The translations under genes were made by a program, and so were the position numbers. A stretch of DNA of 64,000 nt from Pelagibacterales bacterium SAG-MED38. GTDB lineage: Bacteria > Pseudomonadota > Alphaproteobacteria > Pelagibacterales > Pelagibacteraceae. Each line of letters starts with the position of its first letter. The stretch's first letter is position 1. Where the stretch lies: the NCBI GenBank assembly GCA_014653585.1, contig JACWEH010000003.1, forward strand, positions 1 through 64,000. The letters run 5' to 3'. This document shows positions 8,053-16,588 of this stretch, in pieces. Below the pieces are notes generated by a model that was not told the DNA's origin, did no database searches, and worked only from the letters and a program-made list of their open reading frames with translations.

Positions 8053-8540
8053 AGAATATAAAACTTACCAATCGAATAAGTTTAATTAACAAAAAATTTA
8101 GGAAAAAAGAATTTTATCATTATCTCAAAACTTCTAATCTTTCATTAGTAATACCTAAGATTAAAGACAAATATATAGTAGTTTCCCAAAAAAGAGTTCC
8201 AATTAATAAAATTAATTATGAGTTTCCTTCTGGCATAGTAGAAAAAAAAGAAACAACTCTGCAATCAGCTCATAAAGAATTAAAAGAAGAAACAGGATAT
8301 AAATCAAGATCAAAATTGAGTAAAATTATAACTTTTTATACTGAGCCTGGACGACTAACCACTAAAATAACTGGTTATTACACAAAAAACTTAATTAAAA
8401 TTTCGAGTCCAGAAAAAGGTATTAAAATTCATCTATTTAATCAAAGAGACATATTTAAATTAATATTAAACCAAAAATTCAATAATAGTTCTCATATAGC
8501 AATGTTTTTATATCTAATAACAAATATTAAAAATCGATAA
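8049..8540 (+). CDS. Nudix hydrolase in the arsenate operon
   Basis: A 163-residue Nudix-fold hydrolase, related to ADP-ribose pyrophosphatases. The Nudix box runs from GIVEKKE through KELKEETGY, with the usual spacing, but Lys replaces the normal Arg of REUXEEXGU; the metal-binding glutamates are kept. The preceding YEFPSG block fits the ADP-ribose type. The chosen start is TTG at 8049, which overlaps the aqpS TGA (TTGA); there is no in-frame ATG before the conserved region. It is the last gene of the operon. The substrate is unknown, and a role in arsenic or phosphate metabolism is only positional. Confidence 0.8.
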   Translation: MKNIKLTNRISLINKKFRKKEFYHYLKTSNLSLVIPKIKDKYIVVSQKRVPINKINYEFPSGIVEKKETTLQSAHKELKEETGYKSRSKLSKIITFYTEPGRLTTKITGYYTKNLIKISSPEKGIKIHLFNQRDIFKLILNQKFNNSSHIAMFLYLITNIKNR

Positions 8541-8619
8541 ACTACAGGTTGTATCAAATTAACTTTCAGATTTATGAATTATGTGATTAAATTAATTATC
8601 TAAAAATTGGAAGGTAAAA

Positions 8620-8829
8620 ATGGGAAAAAAATTAAAAAAAAATGAGAAGAAAAAAACAAAAATCTTAAAAGCAATTGATAGACTGAAAAATAAAATCACG
8701 GCTAAAGAAAAAAAATTGTCTAAAGTTAATATTAAAATTGCTGGTTTAGAAAAAAAGGTTGCAGAAAAAAAAGCAAAAAAACTTGCTAAGAAGGATGCAG
8801 AGCAGTCTCCTGCATCTATAAATAATTAA
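8620..8829 (+). CDS. Very basic Lys-rich coiled-coil small protein
   Basis: A 69-residue protein in which well over a third of residues are lysine. It reads as one long amphipathic helix (leucine/isoleucine repeats at heptad-like spacing near residues 15-60) with an Ala/Lys-rich C-terminal part and a short polar tail. The start is supported by a good Shine-Dalgarno GGAAGG 5 bp before the ATG. Such a composition suits binding to nucleic acid or polyphosphate, or a ribosome-associated role, but no family is recognised. It precedes a 165-bp non-coding stretch with two strong inverted repeats, beyond which lies ppx, convergent. Confidence 0.65.
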   Translation: MGKKLKKNEKKKTKILKAIDRLKNKITAKEKKLSKVNIKIAGLEKKVAEKKAKKLAKKDAEQSPASINN

Positions 8830-8840
8830 TTCCAAATCAT

Positions 8841-8874
8841 CTTTCTCCCTTCTCATTTAAAAGAAGGAAGAAAG
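8841..8874. other. Inverted repeat with 13-bp arms (possible RNA hairpin)
   Basis: The arms CTTTCTCCCTTCT (8841-8853) and AGAAGGAAGAAAG (8862-8874) are complementary except for one position, with an 8-base loop. No T-run follows on the + strand, so a classical intrinsic terminator is not obvious; on either strand it could protect or end the convergent transcripts of the Lys-rich gene and ppx. Confidence 0.55.
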
Positions 8875-8888
8875 TAGTTAATTAACAA

Positions 8889-8927
8889 AAATTTAAACGA
8901 GGGAAGAAATAAAGAATGTTTAAATTT
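8889..8927. other. Inverted repeat with perfect 10-bp arms
   Basis: AAATTTAAAC (8889-8898) and GTTTAAATTT (8918-8927) are exact reverse complements around a 19-base purine-rich loop. It is the second inverted repeat in the 165-bp gap between the Lys-rich gene and ppx, only 14 bases after the first. A pair of stem-loops here could be a small RNA or a structured 3' end; nothing else is visible in the gap. Confidence 0.5.
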
Positions 8928-8994
8928 ATGACTACACTATAAAGATTAAGTTACAGAAATATTTACTTATTATTAAAGTTTAATTAATTTAAGT

Positions 8995-10506
8995 TTATTT
9001 TGAATTATTTGAATAAATTACTCTTGGTTCTAAAAATAATTCTCTAGCAAGAGCTTTAAATCTTTTAGTAACTTGTTTTGAGATTATTTCTTGATGTTGT
9101 GATGGAATTTTTAAAAATACAGCATTACCTCTTTTATACAATTTAAACTCTTCAAGAAATATCGTAGATATCGAGGTCAATGATTGTGAAAATCTCAATG
9201 CTGCTCCAACTTGTTTACTTGAAAAAATTTCATTATTATTCAAAAAAGTTAGATACTCTATCTTTGGATTATACTTGATACTACAGTACCGCCAATAGCA
9301 TGACAAAGCTAATTGTATTCTTTCTTTATGAGTCAATCTGAGTAACGGAGTATTTATAGTTTCTTGAAATACCAATTCAGCCTTTTGAAATGCTCCCAAT
9401 CCCCAATCCATATGACTTAATACACATGCCAGATATAATAATTTCTTATTAAAGTGCTCATTACCTTCAAAAACTGGCTCAATGAAATCATAATATTTTT
9501 TATAATTTGATCCTAGATCACCTCTTTTTTGCGCAACCTTCTCAAGTGCTTTGTAGAAGATTTCAGATTCTTTTACATCTTTAAAATGGTCAATTGATAA
9601 AGATCCTTCACGCAAACCACTGATAGAACAAATAATTTTTTTTGGATTTGAAACTTTCATAATTTCATTAAGTATAATACAGCTATAAGGTAAATATGAT
9701 GTTCTAGATTTTGAAATATACTCAACTGTTTTAAGTTTGGATTTATTAAAAGAAGAAATTTTTTCAACAAAATTAGATAAAACATTATTATCAATACTAT
9801 ATTGATGAATTATATGTACTGGATGATTATTTTGAAAAAGATGTAGCTTAAATAATGCACGCCAAGTACCTCCAACTAAATATAAATTATTAAACTTCTT
9901 TTTTGAGAGCCATTTTTCATCTCTTAATAATTTTTTAATATATTTTGCTAAATTTCTTTTTTTAACTATTGGATTATTCATTAATCTTAAAACACCAACG
10001 GGTAAAGAGGTCTTATTTGTTACTATATTGTTTTCAACTCGGGCTAATTCCAAACTACCACCACCTAGATCAGCAACTAATCCATCAACATTTTCAAAAC
10101 CTATTTTTACTCCCTCAGCTGAGCATGTAGCTTCTTCTTCGCCTGATAATACATTCATCTTAGTTTTAAAAAGTTTTTCAACTTCATCAATAAAAGGTTT
10201 TGTATCAGTTGCTTCTCTTATAACTGCTGTTGCAATGATTTTTAGATTTGTGATTTTTGAAACATTTAAAATTTCAGAAAATCTTTTTAAAACTTTTAAG
10301 GCATATTCAGTACCAGATCTGTGAAGTTTTTTCGATTTATCTAAATTTTTTCCAAGTTCACAAACAGCTTTTTCATTAAAAAAAGGCACACGAGAAGAAC
10401 TGAAATCTTCATAAATTAGCATTCTTATAGAGTTTGATCCAATGTCTATTATAGCTAATTTTGCCTGTTTTAATTTTAAACTATTTTTACTTTTAATTAC
10501 TTCCAC
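8995..10506 (-). CDS. ppx: Exopolyphosphatase, Ppx/GppA family
   Basis: Processive exopolyphosphatase (or pppGpp phosphohydrolase) of the actin-like ASKHA fold, 503 residues. Phosphate-binding loops are AIIDIGSNSIRMLIYE near residue 20 and the ADLGGGSLELARV block near residue 145; SGEEEATCSAEGV carries the catalytic Glu region. A C-terminal HD-like helical part follows (SHMDWGLGAFQKAE). The start overlaps the end of ppk by 14 bp, so synthesis and breakdown enzymes of polyphosphate are coupled in one transcript. Ppx versus GppA activity cannot be separated by sequence alone; the ppk context favours Ppx. Confidence 0.92.
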   Translation of the reverse strand: MEVIKSKNSLKLKQAKLAIIDIGSNSIRMLIYEDFSSSRVPFFNEKAVCELGKNLDKSKKLHRSGTEYALKVLKRFSEILNVSKITNLKIIATAVIREATDTKPFIDEVEKLFKTKMNVLSGEEEATCSAEGVKIGFENVDGLVADLGGGSLELARVENNIVTNKTSLPVGVLRLMNNPIVKKRNLAKYIKKLLRDEKWLSKKKFNNLYLVGGTWRALFKLHLFQNNHPVHIIHQYSIDNNVLSNFVEKISSFNKSKLKTVEYISKSRTSYLPYSCIILNEIMKVSNPKKIICSISGLREGSLSIDHFKDVKESEIFYKALEKVAQKRGDLGSNYKKYYDFIEPVFEGNEHFNKKLLYLACVLSHMDWGLGAFQKAELVFQETINTPLLRLTHKERIQLALSCYWRYCSIKYNPKIEYLTFLNNNEIFSSKQVGAALRFSQSLTSISTIFLEEFKLYKRGNAVFLKIPSQHQEIISKQVTKRFKALARELFLEPRVIYSNNSK

Positions 10507-12649
10507 TTTTAATCAATCTTAAGTGCAGTTGTTTAGGCTGCATTTTTAATTTAGCTTTACCCCTTCCAGATAAGCTCGGGTTATTCATAAAGTATTCATG
10601 AGCTGAAAAGGAATCGCTCTTACTATATTTAATTTTTTTGTAATTACCATCAGCATTGAGCTCCCAGCTCTGATTAGTATCGAGATAATTTGCTAACATT
10701 ATTTGATCTAAAATCTGTTCATGTACGGTTTCATTTTCAATTGGCACTAGAAGTTCTACTCTTCTATTTAAATTTCTTGGCATTAAATCAGCTGAAGATA
10801 TATATACTTTTGCATTTCTATTAGGCATTTTTTTAGTACCGTTACTAAAACAATAAATTCTAGAATGCTCCAAAAATCTTCCTATGATACTTTTTACAAC
10901 TATGTTTTCTGATCTATCTTTAACTCCTGGTCTTAAACAACAAACACCCCTCACAAATAAATGAATTTTTACACCAGCATTCGAAGCTTCATAAAGTTTA
11001 TCAATAATTTCTGGATCTACTAAAGAGTTCATTTTTGCCCAAATAGCTGCAAATTTCCCATTTTTAGAATTTCTAATTTCAGCATCAATATTTTCATTTA
11101 AAGTTTGTCTCATATTTACTGGCGAAATAGAAATTTTATTAAGATTTTTTGGTTTTGCGTAACCGGTTACATAATTGAAAAACTTTTCAACATCTGATGC
11201 CATTTTCTTATCACAACTAAATAAAGATAAATCAGTATAAATTTTAGCATTTACAGGATGATAATTGCCGGTTCCTAAATGAAAATAAGTTTGTATTTTA
11301 CCCTGTTCTCTTCTTAAAACTAATGATGATTTTGCATGGGTTTTATATTTGGCAAAACCATAAACAATTTGGACACCTACTTTTTCTAAGCTTCTTGATA
11401 GTTGAATATTAGCTTCCTCATCAAATCTAGCTTTAATTTCAATTAAAGCGGTAACTGTTTTTCCATTTTCTGCAGCTGTTATTAAAGCTTTAACTATTGG
11501 TGAGTCTAAAGTTGTTCTATATAAAGTTTGTTTAATAGCTATAACTTTTTTATCATTTGCTGCTTGGTTTAAAAATTCAATTACTGAATCAAACGTTTCA
11601 AAAGGATGATGAACAACTAAATCTTTCTTTTTGATAGTTTCAAAAAAATTATCATTATATTCTTTTAATCTTTCAACTTCTCTAGGTGTAAAATGTTTAA
11701 ATCTTAATTTTGGATTTTTTACTTTACATATTTGATCTATGTCTTGAATTCCAACAAGGCCATATACATCATAAATATAGTCAGGATTTATTTCTAATTT
11801 ATTAGTTATAAATTTTACCAATTCATTATCGCTATTTTCAAGAACCTCTAAACGAACAATATCACCCGTTCTTCGTCTTTTTAAAGCTAATTCAAAAGAT
11901 CTAACTAAATCTTCCGCTTCTTCTTGAATCTCTACGTCGCTATCTCTTATTACTCTAAAAATCATTTTCTTTTCTAAATCATGATCTGGAAAAATTTCAT
12001 TAGCAAAAAAACTTATAACGTCATCTATAATAACAAACTTCTTATGATTTTTTGAGGACTCTATTTCAATAAATCTAGATAGTGCTTTTGGAATTACTAT
12101 TATCGAGTTTAAAACCCTTTTTTTATTTTTTTTTCTTAACTTCATTACAAGTGCTCTTCCTTGATTGATTATAAATGGAAATGGGTGCGCAGGATCAATC
12201 GCTGATGGTGTTAATAAAGGGTAAATCTCTTCTTTAAATATTTCTAGAAGTTTTTTTTTATCCTTAGTATTTAAATTAACTGGTTTAACTAAACTGATAT
12301 TATTTTTTTTTAATTCTACAATCAGTTGAGTAAAAATTTTGTTCTGTTTTTTTAATAAATTCTTAGTTTCAAGTACTACCTCCTCCATCTGTTCATCAGG
12401 TGTCAAACCATCAGAACTTAATGAGTCAACTTCTTGTTTTATTTGACTATATAATCCAGCAACTCGGACCATAAAAAATTCATCTAGATTAGAACCAGCA
12501 ATTGATAAAAATTTTACTCTTTCATAAAGAGGATTTTCAGTATTTTGTGCTTCTAGAAGTACTCTATCGTTGAATTTTAACCAAGAAAGCTCTCTATTTA
12601 TATATTTAGATTTCAGCTCTTCTTTATGTTGTTTTTTTAAAGCAGTCAT
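10493..12649 (-). CDS. ppk: Polyphosphate kinase 1
   Basis: Makes long-chain polyphosphate reversibly from ATP, at the membrane or in granules. The 718 residues match the PPK1 family in length and domain order: N-terminal domain (INRELSWLKFNDRVLLEA), head domain (LTPSAIDPAHPFPFI), and two phospholipase-D-like C-terminal domains. The autophosphorylated histidine lies in KTHAKSSLVLRR, followed by FHLGTGNYHPVNAKIYTDLSLF; the second His lies in LEHSRIYCFSNG. It is followed by ppx with a 14-bp overlap and is divergent from sixA, 13 bp away. Its place beside the pst/pho genes fits phosphate storage. Confidence 0.97.
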   Translation of the reverse strand: MTALKKQHKEELKSKYINRELSWLKFNDRVLLEAQNTENPLYERVKFLSIAGSNLDEFFMVRVAGLYSQIKQEVDSLSSDGLTPDEQMEEVVLETKNLLKKQNKIFTQLIVELKKNNISLVKPVNLNTKDKKKLLEIFKEEIYPLLTPSAIDPAHPFPFIINQGRALVMKLRKKNKKRVLNSIIVIPKALSRFIEIESSKNHKKFVIIDDVISFFANEIFPDHDLEKKMIFRVIRDSDVEIQEEAEDLVRSFELALKRRRTGDIVRLEVLENSDNELVKFITNKLEINPDYIYDVYGLVGIQDIDQICKVKNPKLRFKHFTPREVERLKEYNDNFFETIKKKDLVVHHPFETFDSVIEFLNQAANDKKVIAIKQTLYRTTLDSPIVKALITAAENGKTVTALIEIKARFDEEANIQLSRSLEKVGVQIVYGFAKYKTHAKSSLVLRREQGKIQTYFHLGTGNYHPVNAKIYTDLSLFSCDKKMASDVEKFFNYVTGYAKPKNLNKISISPVNMRQTLNENIDAEIRNSKNGKFAAIWAKMNSLVDPEIIDKLYEASNAGVKIHLFVRGVCCLRPGVKDRSENIVVKSIIGRFLEHSRIYCFSNGTKKMPNRNAKVYISSADLMPRNLNRRVELLVPIENETVHEQILDQIMLANYLDTNQSWELNADGNYKKIKYSKSDSFSAHEYFMNNPSLSGRGKAKLKMQPKQLHLRLIKSGSN

Positions 12650-12662
12650 ATATTTAGATTTT

Positions 12663-13187
12663 ATGTATCAATTATACGTCATGAGACACGCAAAATCTAG
12701 TTGGGATGATTTAAGTATTAATGATTTTGATAGACCACTTAGTAAAAGAGGCAAGAAAAATGCAAAAATGATTTGTGAATTTTTTGTTAAAAAAAAATCT
12801 AAATTTGACTATGCATTAATTTCATCATCAAAAAGAACAAAAAAAACTTTTCAAATTTTGTCCAAGAAAATTAATAAACCAAAAAAAGTTAATTTTTCAA
12901 AAGATTTATATTTAGTTGATGAGAATGCAATTGTAAAAAAAATTAAAGAAATATCCAATGAATATAAATCAATTTTGATTATAAACCATGAACCATCAGT
13001 GAAAAATTTAGTACGAAATCTTACAAAAAATCATAATACGAATAATTTTAAACTAATGAATTATAAATTCCCAACAGCAGCATTTGCAAAAATTGATTTT
13101 GATATTAAATCCTGGAATGAAGTTGAGAGAAAAGGAGTATTAAAAGAATTTATAAGACCCAAAGATCTTCAAGACTCTAAAGAATAA
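12663..13187 (+). CDS. sixA: SixA-type phosphohistidine phosphatase
   Basis: Histidine phosphatase superfamily protein of 174 residues. The ATG at 12663 is chosen because it gives the canonical start MYQLYVMRHAKSSWDD, with the RHA form of the catalytic RHG motif; upstream codons in this frame run back into ppk on the other strand. Later conserved pieces are DRPLSKRG, ISSSKRTKKTF and NHEPSVKNL, which holds the second catalytic His. Members act on phosphorylated histidine in phosphorelay or PTS proteins. It lies divergent from ppk, and its 3' end overlaps the 3' end of phoB by 19 bp. The substrate here is unknown. Confidence 0.85.
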   Translation: MYQLYVMRHAKSSWDDLSINDFDRPLSKRGKKNAKMICEFFVKKKSKFDYALISSSKRTKKTFQILSKKINKPKKVNFSKDLYLVDENAIVKKIKEISNEYKSILIINHEPSVKNLVRNLTKNHNTNNFKLMNYKFPTAAFAKIDFDIKSWNEVERKGVLKEFIRPKDLQDSKE

Positions 13188-13852
13188 CCAGCTGATCTCA
13201 CTGTTCTAATTAAAGGTTTTGTATTTTGTATGTTAATTGCTTGTCTTAATCTTCTAATATGAACATCTACTGTTCTAGACTCAACATATATATCTTCTCC
13301 CCAAACATTATTTAAAAGTTGTTCTCTTGAATAAACTCTTTTTGGATTTTTGATAAAAAAATCTAATAGTTTAAATTCAGTTGGACCTAAAGTAATTTCC
13401 TTATCTTTTCTATAAACTCTTTTTGTGATCCGATCTATTTTTAAATCAGTAAATTCTACAATATCTGATGATGATTGAGGTTTAGATCTTCTCAATAAAG
13501 ATTTAATTCTAGCATTCAATTCTTTTTGACTAAAAGGTTTAGTTACATAATCATCTGCACCTGTATCAAATGCTTTTAATTTGTCTTCTTCCTCCCCTTT
13601 TGCAGTTAACATAATGACAGGAATATCACTAAACTTATTATCTTTTTTTAAGTTTTTACAAATTTCAACACCGGATAATTCAGGTAACATCCAATCCATT
13701 AATATCAAATCTGGCTGTTTTGATTTTATTTGTTTAAGAGCTTCTTCTCCATTTTCTGAATGACTGACTTTATAACCTTCTTTTTCAAGATTGTACTTTA
13801 ACAAACTAACAATTGATGCTTCATCTTCAGCTATGAAAACATGAGCTGACAT
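13169..13852 (-). CDS. phoB: Phosphate regulon response regulator PhoB
   Basis: OmpR-family DNA-binding response regulator of 227 residues. The receiver domain (residues 1-120) has the acidic pocket AEDEAS, the phospho-Asp in LILMDWMLPELSG, and KPF with the conserved Lys. The C-terminal winged helix (about residues 130-227) contains SREQLLNNVWGEDIYVESRTVDVHIRRLR, very typical of PhoB. It closes the pstCAB-phoU-phoB operon, 3 bp after phoU. It should bind direct repeats of 7 bp with an 11-bp period, which are found upstream of pstS and other genes here. Its end overlaps the sixA end on the other strand. Confidence 0.95.
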   Translation of the reverse strand: MSAHVFIAEDEASIVSLLKYNLEKEGYKVSHSENGEEALKQIKSKQPDLILMDWMLPELSGVEICKNLKKDNKFSDIPVIMLTAKGEEEDKLKAFDTGADDYVTKPFSQKELNARIKSLLRRSKPQSSSDIVEFTDLKIDRITKRVYRKDKEITLGPTEFKLLDFFIKNPKRVYSREQLLNNVWGEDIYVESRTVDVHIRRLRQAINIQNTKPLIRTVRSAGYSLES

Positions 13853-13855
13853 AAA

Positions 13856-14563
13856 TCATTTTTCTCCAGTTACAATTGGCTCGGTGCCCTTAGGTCTGTC
13901 ACCTTCTAAATATTCACCTTTAACTAAATAATAAATTTGTTCTGCAACATTTGTAGTATGATCACCAATACGCTCAACGTTTTTGGTCACAAACAACAAG
14001 TGAGTTCCATCCTCTAAATTTTTTTCATTTTCTTTAAGATATTTTATAACTTCTTGCATACAAAGATTTGTTAGATCATCTATTTGCTCATCACCTTCCC
14101 AAACATTTACTGCCATTGGCGCAGATCTTTCTAGATAAGCGTCTAATGTTGATTTTAATTGTTTTTGAACACTGGTAGATACTCTAATTAATGCATCTAC
14201 AAGCATCTTTGGAAGATTTTCATTAAGCAAAAGTGTTCTCTTGGATATATTTTTTGCTAAATCACCTATTCTTTCTAAATCTGAGGACATTTTCAAAGCC
14301 GTTACTGTCTCTCTTAAATCAATTGCCATAGGTTGTCTTAAAGCAATTAAATTTACAACTTGTTGTTCAATCAAGGCTTCATATTTATCTATTTTTTCAT
14401 CATCTTGAATTACATTTTCTGCAATATCGCTATTTCTTGTTGTGATAGCTTGAATTGCTTTACCTAAAGCATCCTCACATGCGCTTCCCATCTTAACGAT
14501 ATTAGCATTCAGATTTTTTAGTTCTTCTTCGTAAGATGTAACTGTATGTGGTGCTTCAGACAT
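13856..14563 (-). CDS. phoU: Phosphate signalling protein PhoU
   Basis: Peripheral protein that conveys the state of the PstSCAB transporter to PhoR and keeps the Pho regulon off when phosphate is plentiful. The 235-residue length and two repeated three-helix bundles are normal. Each half has a metal-binding E/DXXXD-type motif (SSDLERIGDLAKNI near residue 85 and TKNVERIGDHTTNVAEQI near residue 190). It overlaps pstB by one base and precedes phoB by 3 bp. Confidence 0.96.
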   Translation of the reverse strand: MSEAPHTVTSYEEELKNLNANIVKMGSACEDALGKAIQAITTRNSDIAENVIQDDEKIDKYEALIEQQVVNLIALRQPMAIDLRETVTALKMSSDLERIGDLAKNISKRTLLLNENLPKMLVDALIRVSTSVQKQLKSTLDAYLERSAPMAVNVWEGDEQIDDLTNLCMQEVIKYLKENEKNLEDGTHLLFVTKNVERIGDHTTNVAEQIYYLVKGEYLEGDRPKGTEPIVTGEK

Positions 14564-15318
14564 TATCCAAACCTCCCTGTTATATAATCCTGGGTTTTTG
14601 TATTATCAGGATTCTTAAATATTTTATCAGTAGATCCATGTTCTATCAATTGTCCTAAGTGAAAAAAACCTGTATTTTGAGATACACGTGCCGCTTGAGC
14701 CATAGAATGAGTTACAATTATTATTGTGTGCTCTTTTTTTAAATCATCAATCAATTCTTCAATTTGTGCTGTTGCTATTGGATCTAATGCTGAACAAGGC
14801 TCATCCATTAATATAACTTCTGGTCTTACAGAAATCGCTCTAGCAATACAAAGTCTTTGCTGTTGTCCTCCAGATAATCCAGTTCCAGGTTCATGCAATC
14901 TATCTTTTACTTCTTCCCATAGTGCAGCTTTTTTCAAACTAGTTTCAACAATTTCATCCATTTCTTGTTTTGATTGAGCCATACCATGAATTGTTGGACC
15001 GTAAGATACATTTTCATATAAAGTTTTTGGGAAAGGATTAGGTTTTTGAAAAACCATACCAATTTTTTCTCTCAGTCTTACTACATCACAACCTTTATCA
15101 TTGATATTAAAGTCATTAATTAAAATTTCTCCTTTAACACTGCAGATATCAATTACATCATTCATTCTATTAAGACATCTTAGGAAAGTTGATTTACCAC
15201 AACCAGATGGACCAATTAATGCCGTTACTTGATTTTCCTCAATATCTAAACTTATATTAAAGAGTGCTTGTTTTTTTCCGTAAAAAACATCAACATCTTT
15301 TGCTTTAATCTTTATCAT
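14563..15318 (-). CDS. pstB: Phosphate ABC transporter ATPase PstB
   Basis: Cytoplasmic ATPase of the high-affinity phosphate importer. The start at 15318 is preferred over an upstream in-frame ATG at 15339 because a Shine-Dalgarno GGAG lies 5 bp before it and it does not overlap pstA. Motifs are Walker [14 protein letters not shown], the Q-loop in [13 protein letters not shown], the signature [14 protein letters not shown], Walker [14 protein letters not shown] and the switch His in [13 protein letters not shown]. The block [14 protein letters not shown] is typical of PstB. Confidence 0.97.
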   Translation of the reverse strand: MIKIKAKDVDVFYGKKQALFNISLDIEENQVTALIGPSGCGKSTFLRCLNRMNDVIDICSVKGEILINDFNINDKGCDVVRLREKIGMVFQKPNPFPKTLYENVSYGPTIHGMAQSKQEMDEIVETSLKKAALWEEVKDRLHEPGTGLSGGQQQRLCIARAISVRPEVILMDEPCSALDPIATAQIEELIDDLKKEHTIIIVTHSMAQAARVSQNTGFFHLGQLIEHGSTDKIFKNPDNTKTQDYITGRFG

Positions 15319-15319
15319 T

Positions 15320-16588
15320 TTAACTCCATTTTTTTTCAAATTTATGTCTAATTATTTGGGCAAATAAATTCATTGTTATTAAAAAACCAAGTAAGACCAT
15401 TATACATGCCGAGACTTTTTCTACAAATCCTCTTTCAGCACTTTCAGCCCAAATATAAATTTGAACTGGTAAACTTGCAGCAGGATCCATAGGTGATCCA
15501 GGTATCGTGTTAACAAAAGCAACCATTCCAATTAAAATGAGGGGTGCAGTTTCTCCTAAAGCTTGAGCTAAACCAATTATTGTTCCTGATAACGTGCCAG
15601 GCATTGAAAGAGGAACAGTATGATGCATTGTGGTTTGCATTCGACTTGCTCCCATAGCAAGTGCTGCCTCTCTTATACTTGGCGGAACTGCTTTTAAAGA
15701 TGCTCTAGCAGCTATAATTATTGTTGGTAAGGTCATTAAGGACAAAGTGATACCTCCAACTAATGGGGTAGACCTTGGTAGTTGAAATATAGCCAATAAA
15801 ACTCCTAACCCTAAAAGACCAAAAACTATAGATGGAACTGCTGCTAAGTTATTTATATTTACTTCAATAAAATCAGTAAATCTATTTTTAGGGGCAAATT
15901 CTTCAAGATAGATTGCTGCTAGAACCGCTACAGGAAAAGCTATCATTAAACAAACAAGTATAGAAAAAATTGAGCCCATAAATGAACTTGCTATTCCAGC
16001 TAGTTCAGCTTCTCTTGAGTCGGCATTTGTAAAAAAACTAATATTAAATTTACTTTCAACCTTACCATTAGCAACAAGTTGATCAAAAATTTTTAATTGA
16101 TAATCGCTTACTCTTCTTTGATTTTCGGGTAAATCTCTTGGATAATTTCCTTTAAAAACTTGATCTAAATCATCTGAAGCAGTTAAATAAACTTCTTTTG
16201 TTTTTCCTATTAAACTAGGGTCATTTAAAAGTTCATTTTTAATTTCTTTTTCGAAGAAATAAGACACCATTCTCTTCAATTCATTTTCTTGATCCTCATT
16301 GGCATTTAGATCTAAATCAGCCATTGATTTTAATGCAATATCGTAATAATCAGCATCCTGTAAATCCTCATTAGAAGGGTTTTGTTCTAACATCATTAAT
16401 TCAGCATCAAAAGTTACTGGAACAATGAGCCAAGTTTTTTGAAAAGCAGAATAGCCAGTTGAAAAAATTTTAAAAATAAAGATTGTTAAAAATAAAAGTG
16501 CCATAAAAATTGCACTTTGACCGTATAAGCGAAATCTCTGCTCAGCTTTGTATCGTTTATTTAATAATTGTTCTTTATTTTTATTCAT
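15320..16588 (-). CDS. pstA: Phosphate ABC transporter permease PstA
   Basis: Inner-membrane subunit of the phosphate importer, 422 residues, longer than E. coli PstA because of an extended periplasmic region (about residues 50-190) after the first helix, a feature shared with alphaproteobacterial PstA proteins. The binding-protein-dependent transport domain follows, with [28 protein letters not shown] as the EAA loop that contacts PstB, and [12 protein letters not shown] after it. It overlaps pstC by 8 bp and lies next to pstB. Confidence 0.95.
   Translation of the reverse strand: MNKNKEQLLNKRYKAEQRFRLYGQSAIFMALLFLTIFIFKIFSTGYSAFQKTWLIVPVTFDAELMMLEQNPSNEDLQDADYYDIALKSMADLDLNANEDQENELKRMVSYFFEKEIKNELLNDPSLIGKTKEVYLTASDDLDQVFKGNYPRDLPENQRRVSDYQLKIFDQLVANGKVESKFNISFFTNADSREAELAGIASSFMGSIFSILVCLMIAFPVAVLAAIYLEEFAPKNRFTDFIEVNINNLAAVPSIVFGLLGLGVLLAIFQLPRSTPLVGGITLSLMTLPTIIIAARASLKAVPPSIREAALAMGASRMQTTMHHTVPLSMPGTLSGTIIGLAQALGETAPLILIGMVAFVNTIPGSPMDPAASLPVQIYIWAESAERGFVEKVSACIMVLLGFLITMNLFAQIIRHKFEKKWS

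Noticed and set aside
15319..15339. Upstream in-frame ATG for pstB
   Set aside because: It would extend pstB into pstA by 20 bp; the ATG at 15318 has a well-placed GGAG and gives the usual N-terminus.
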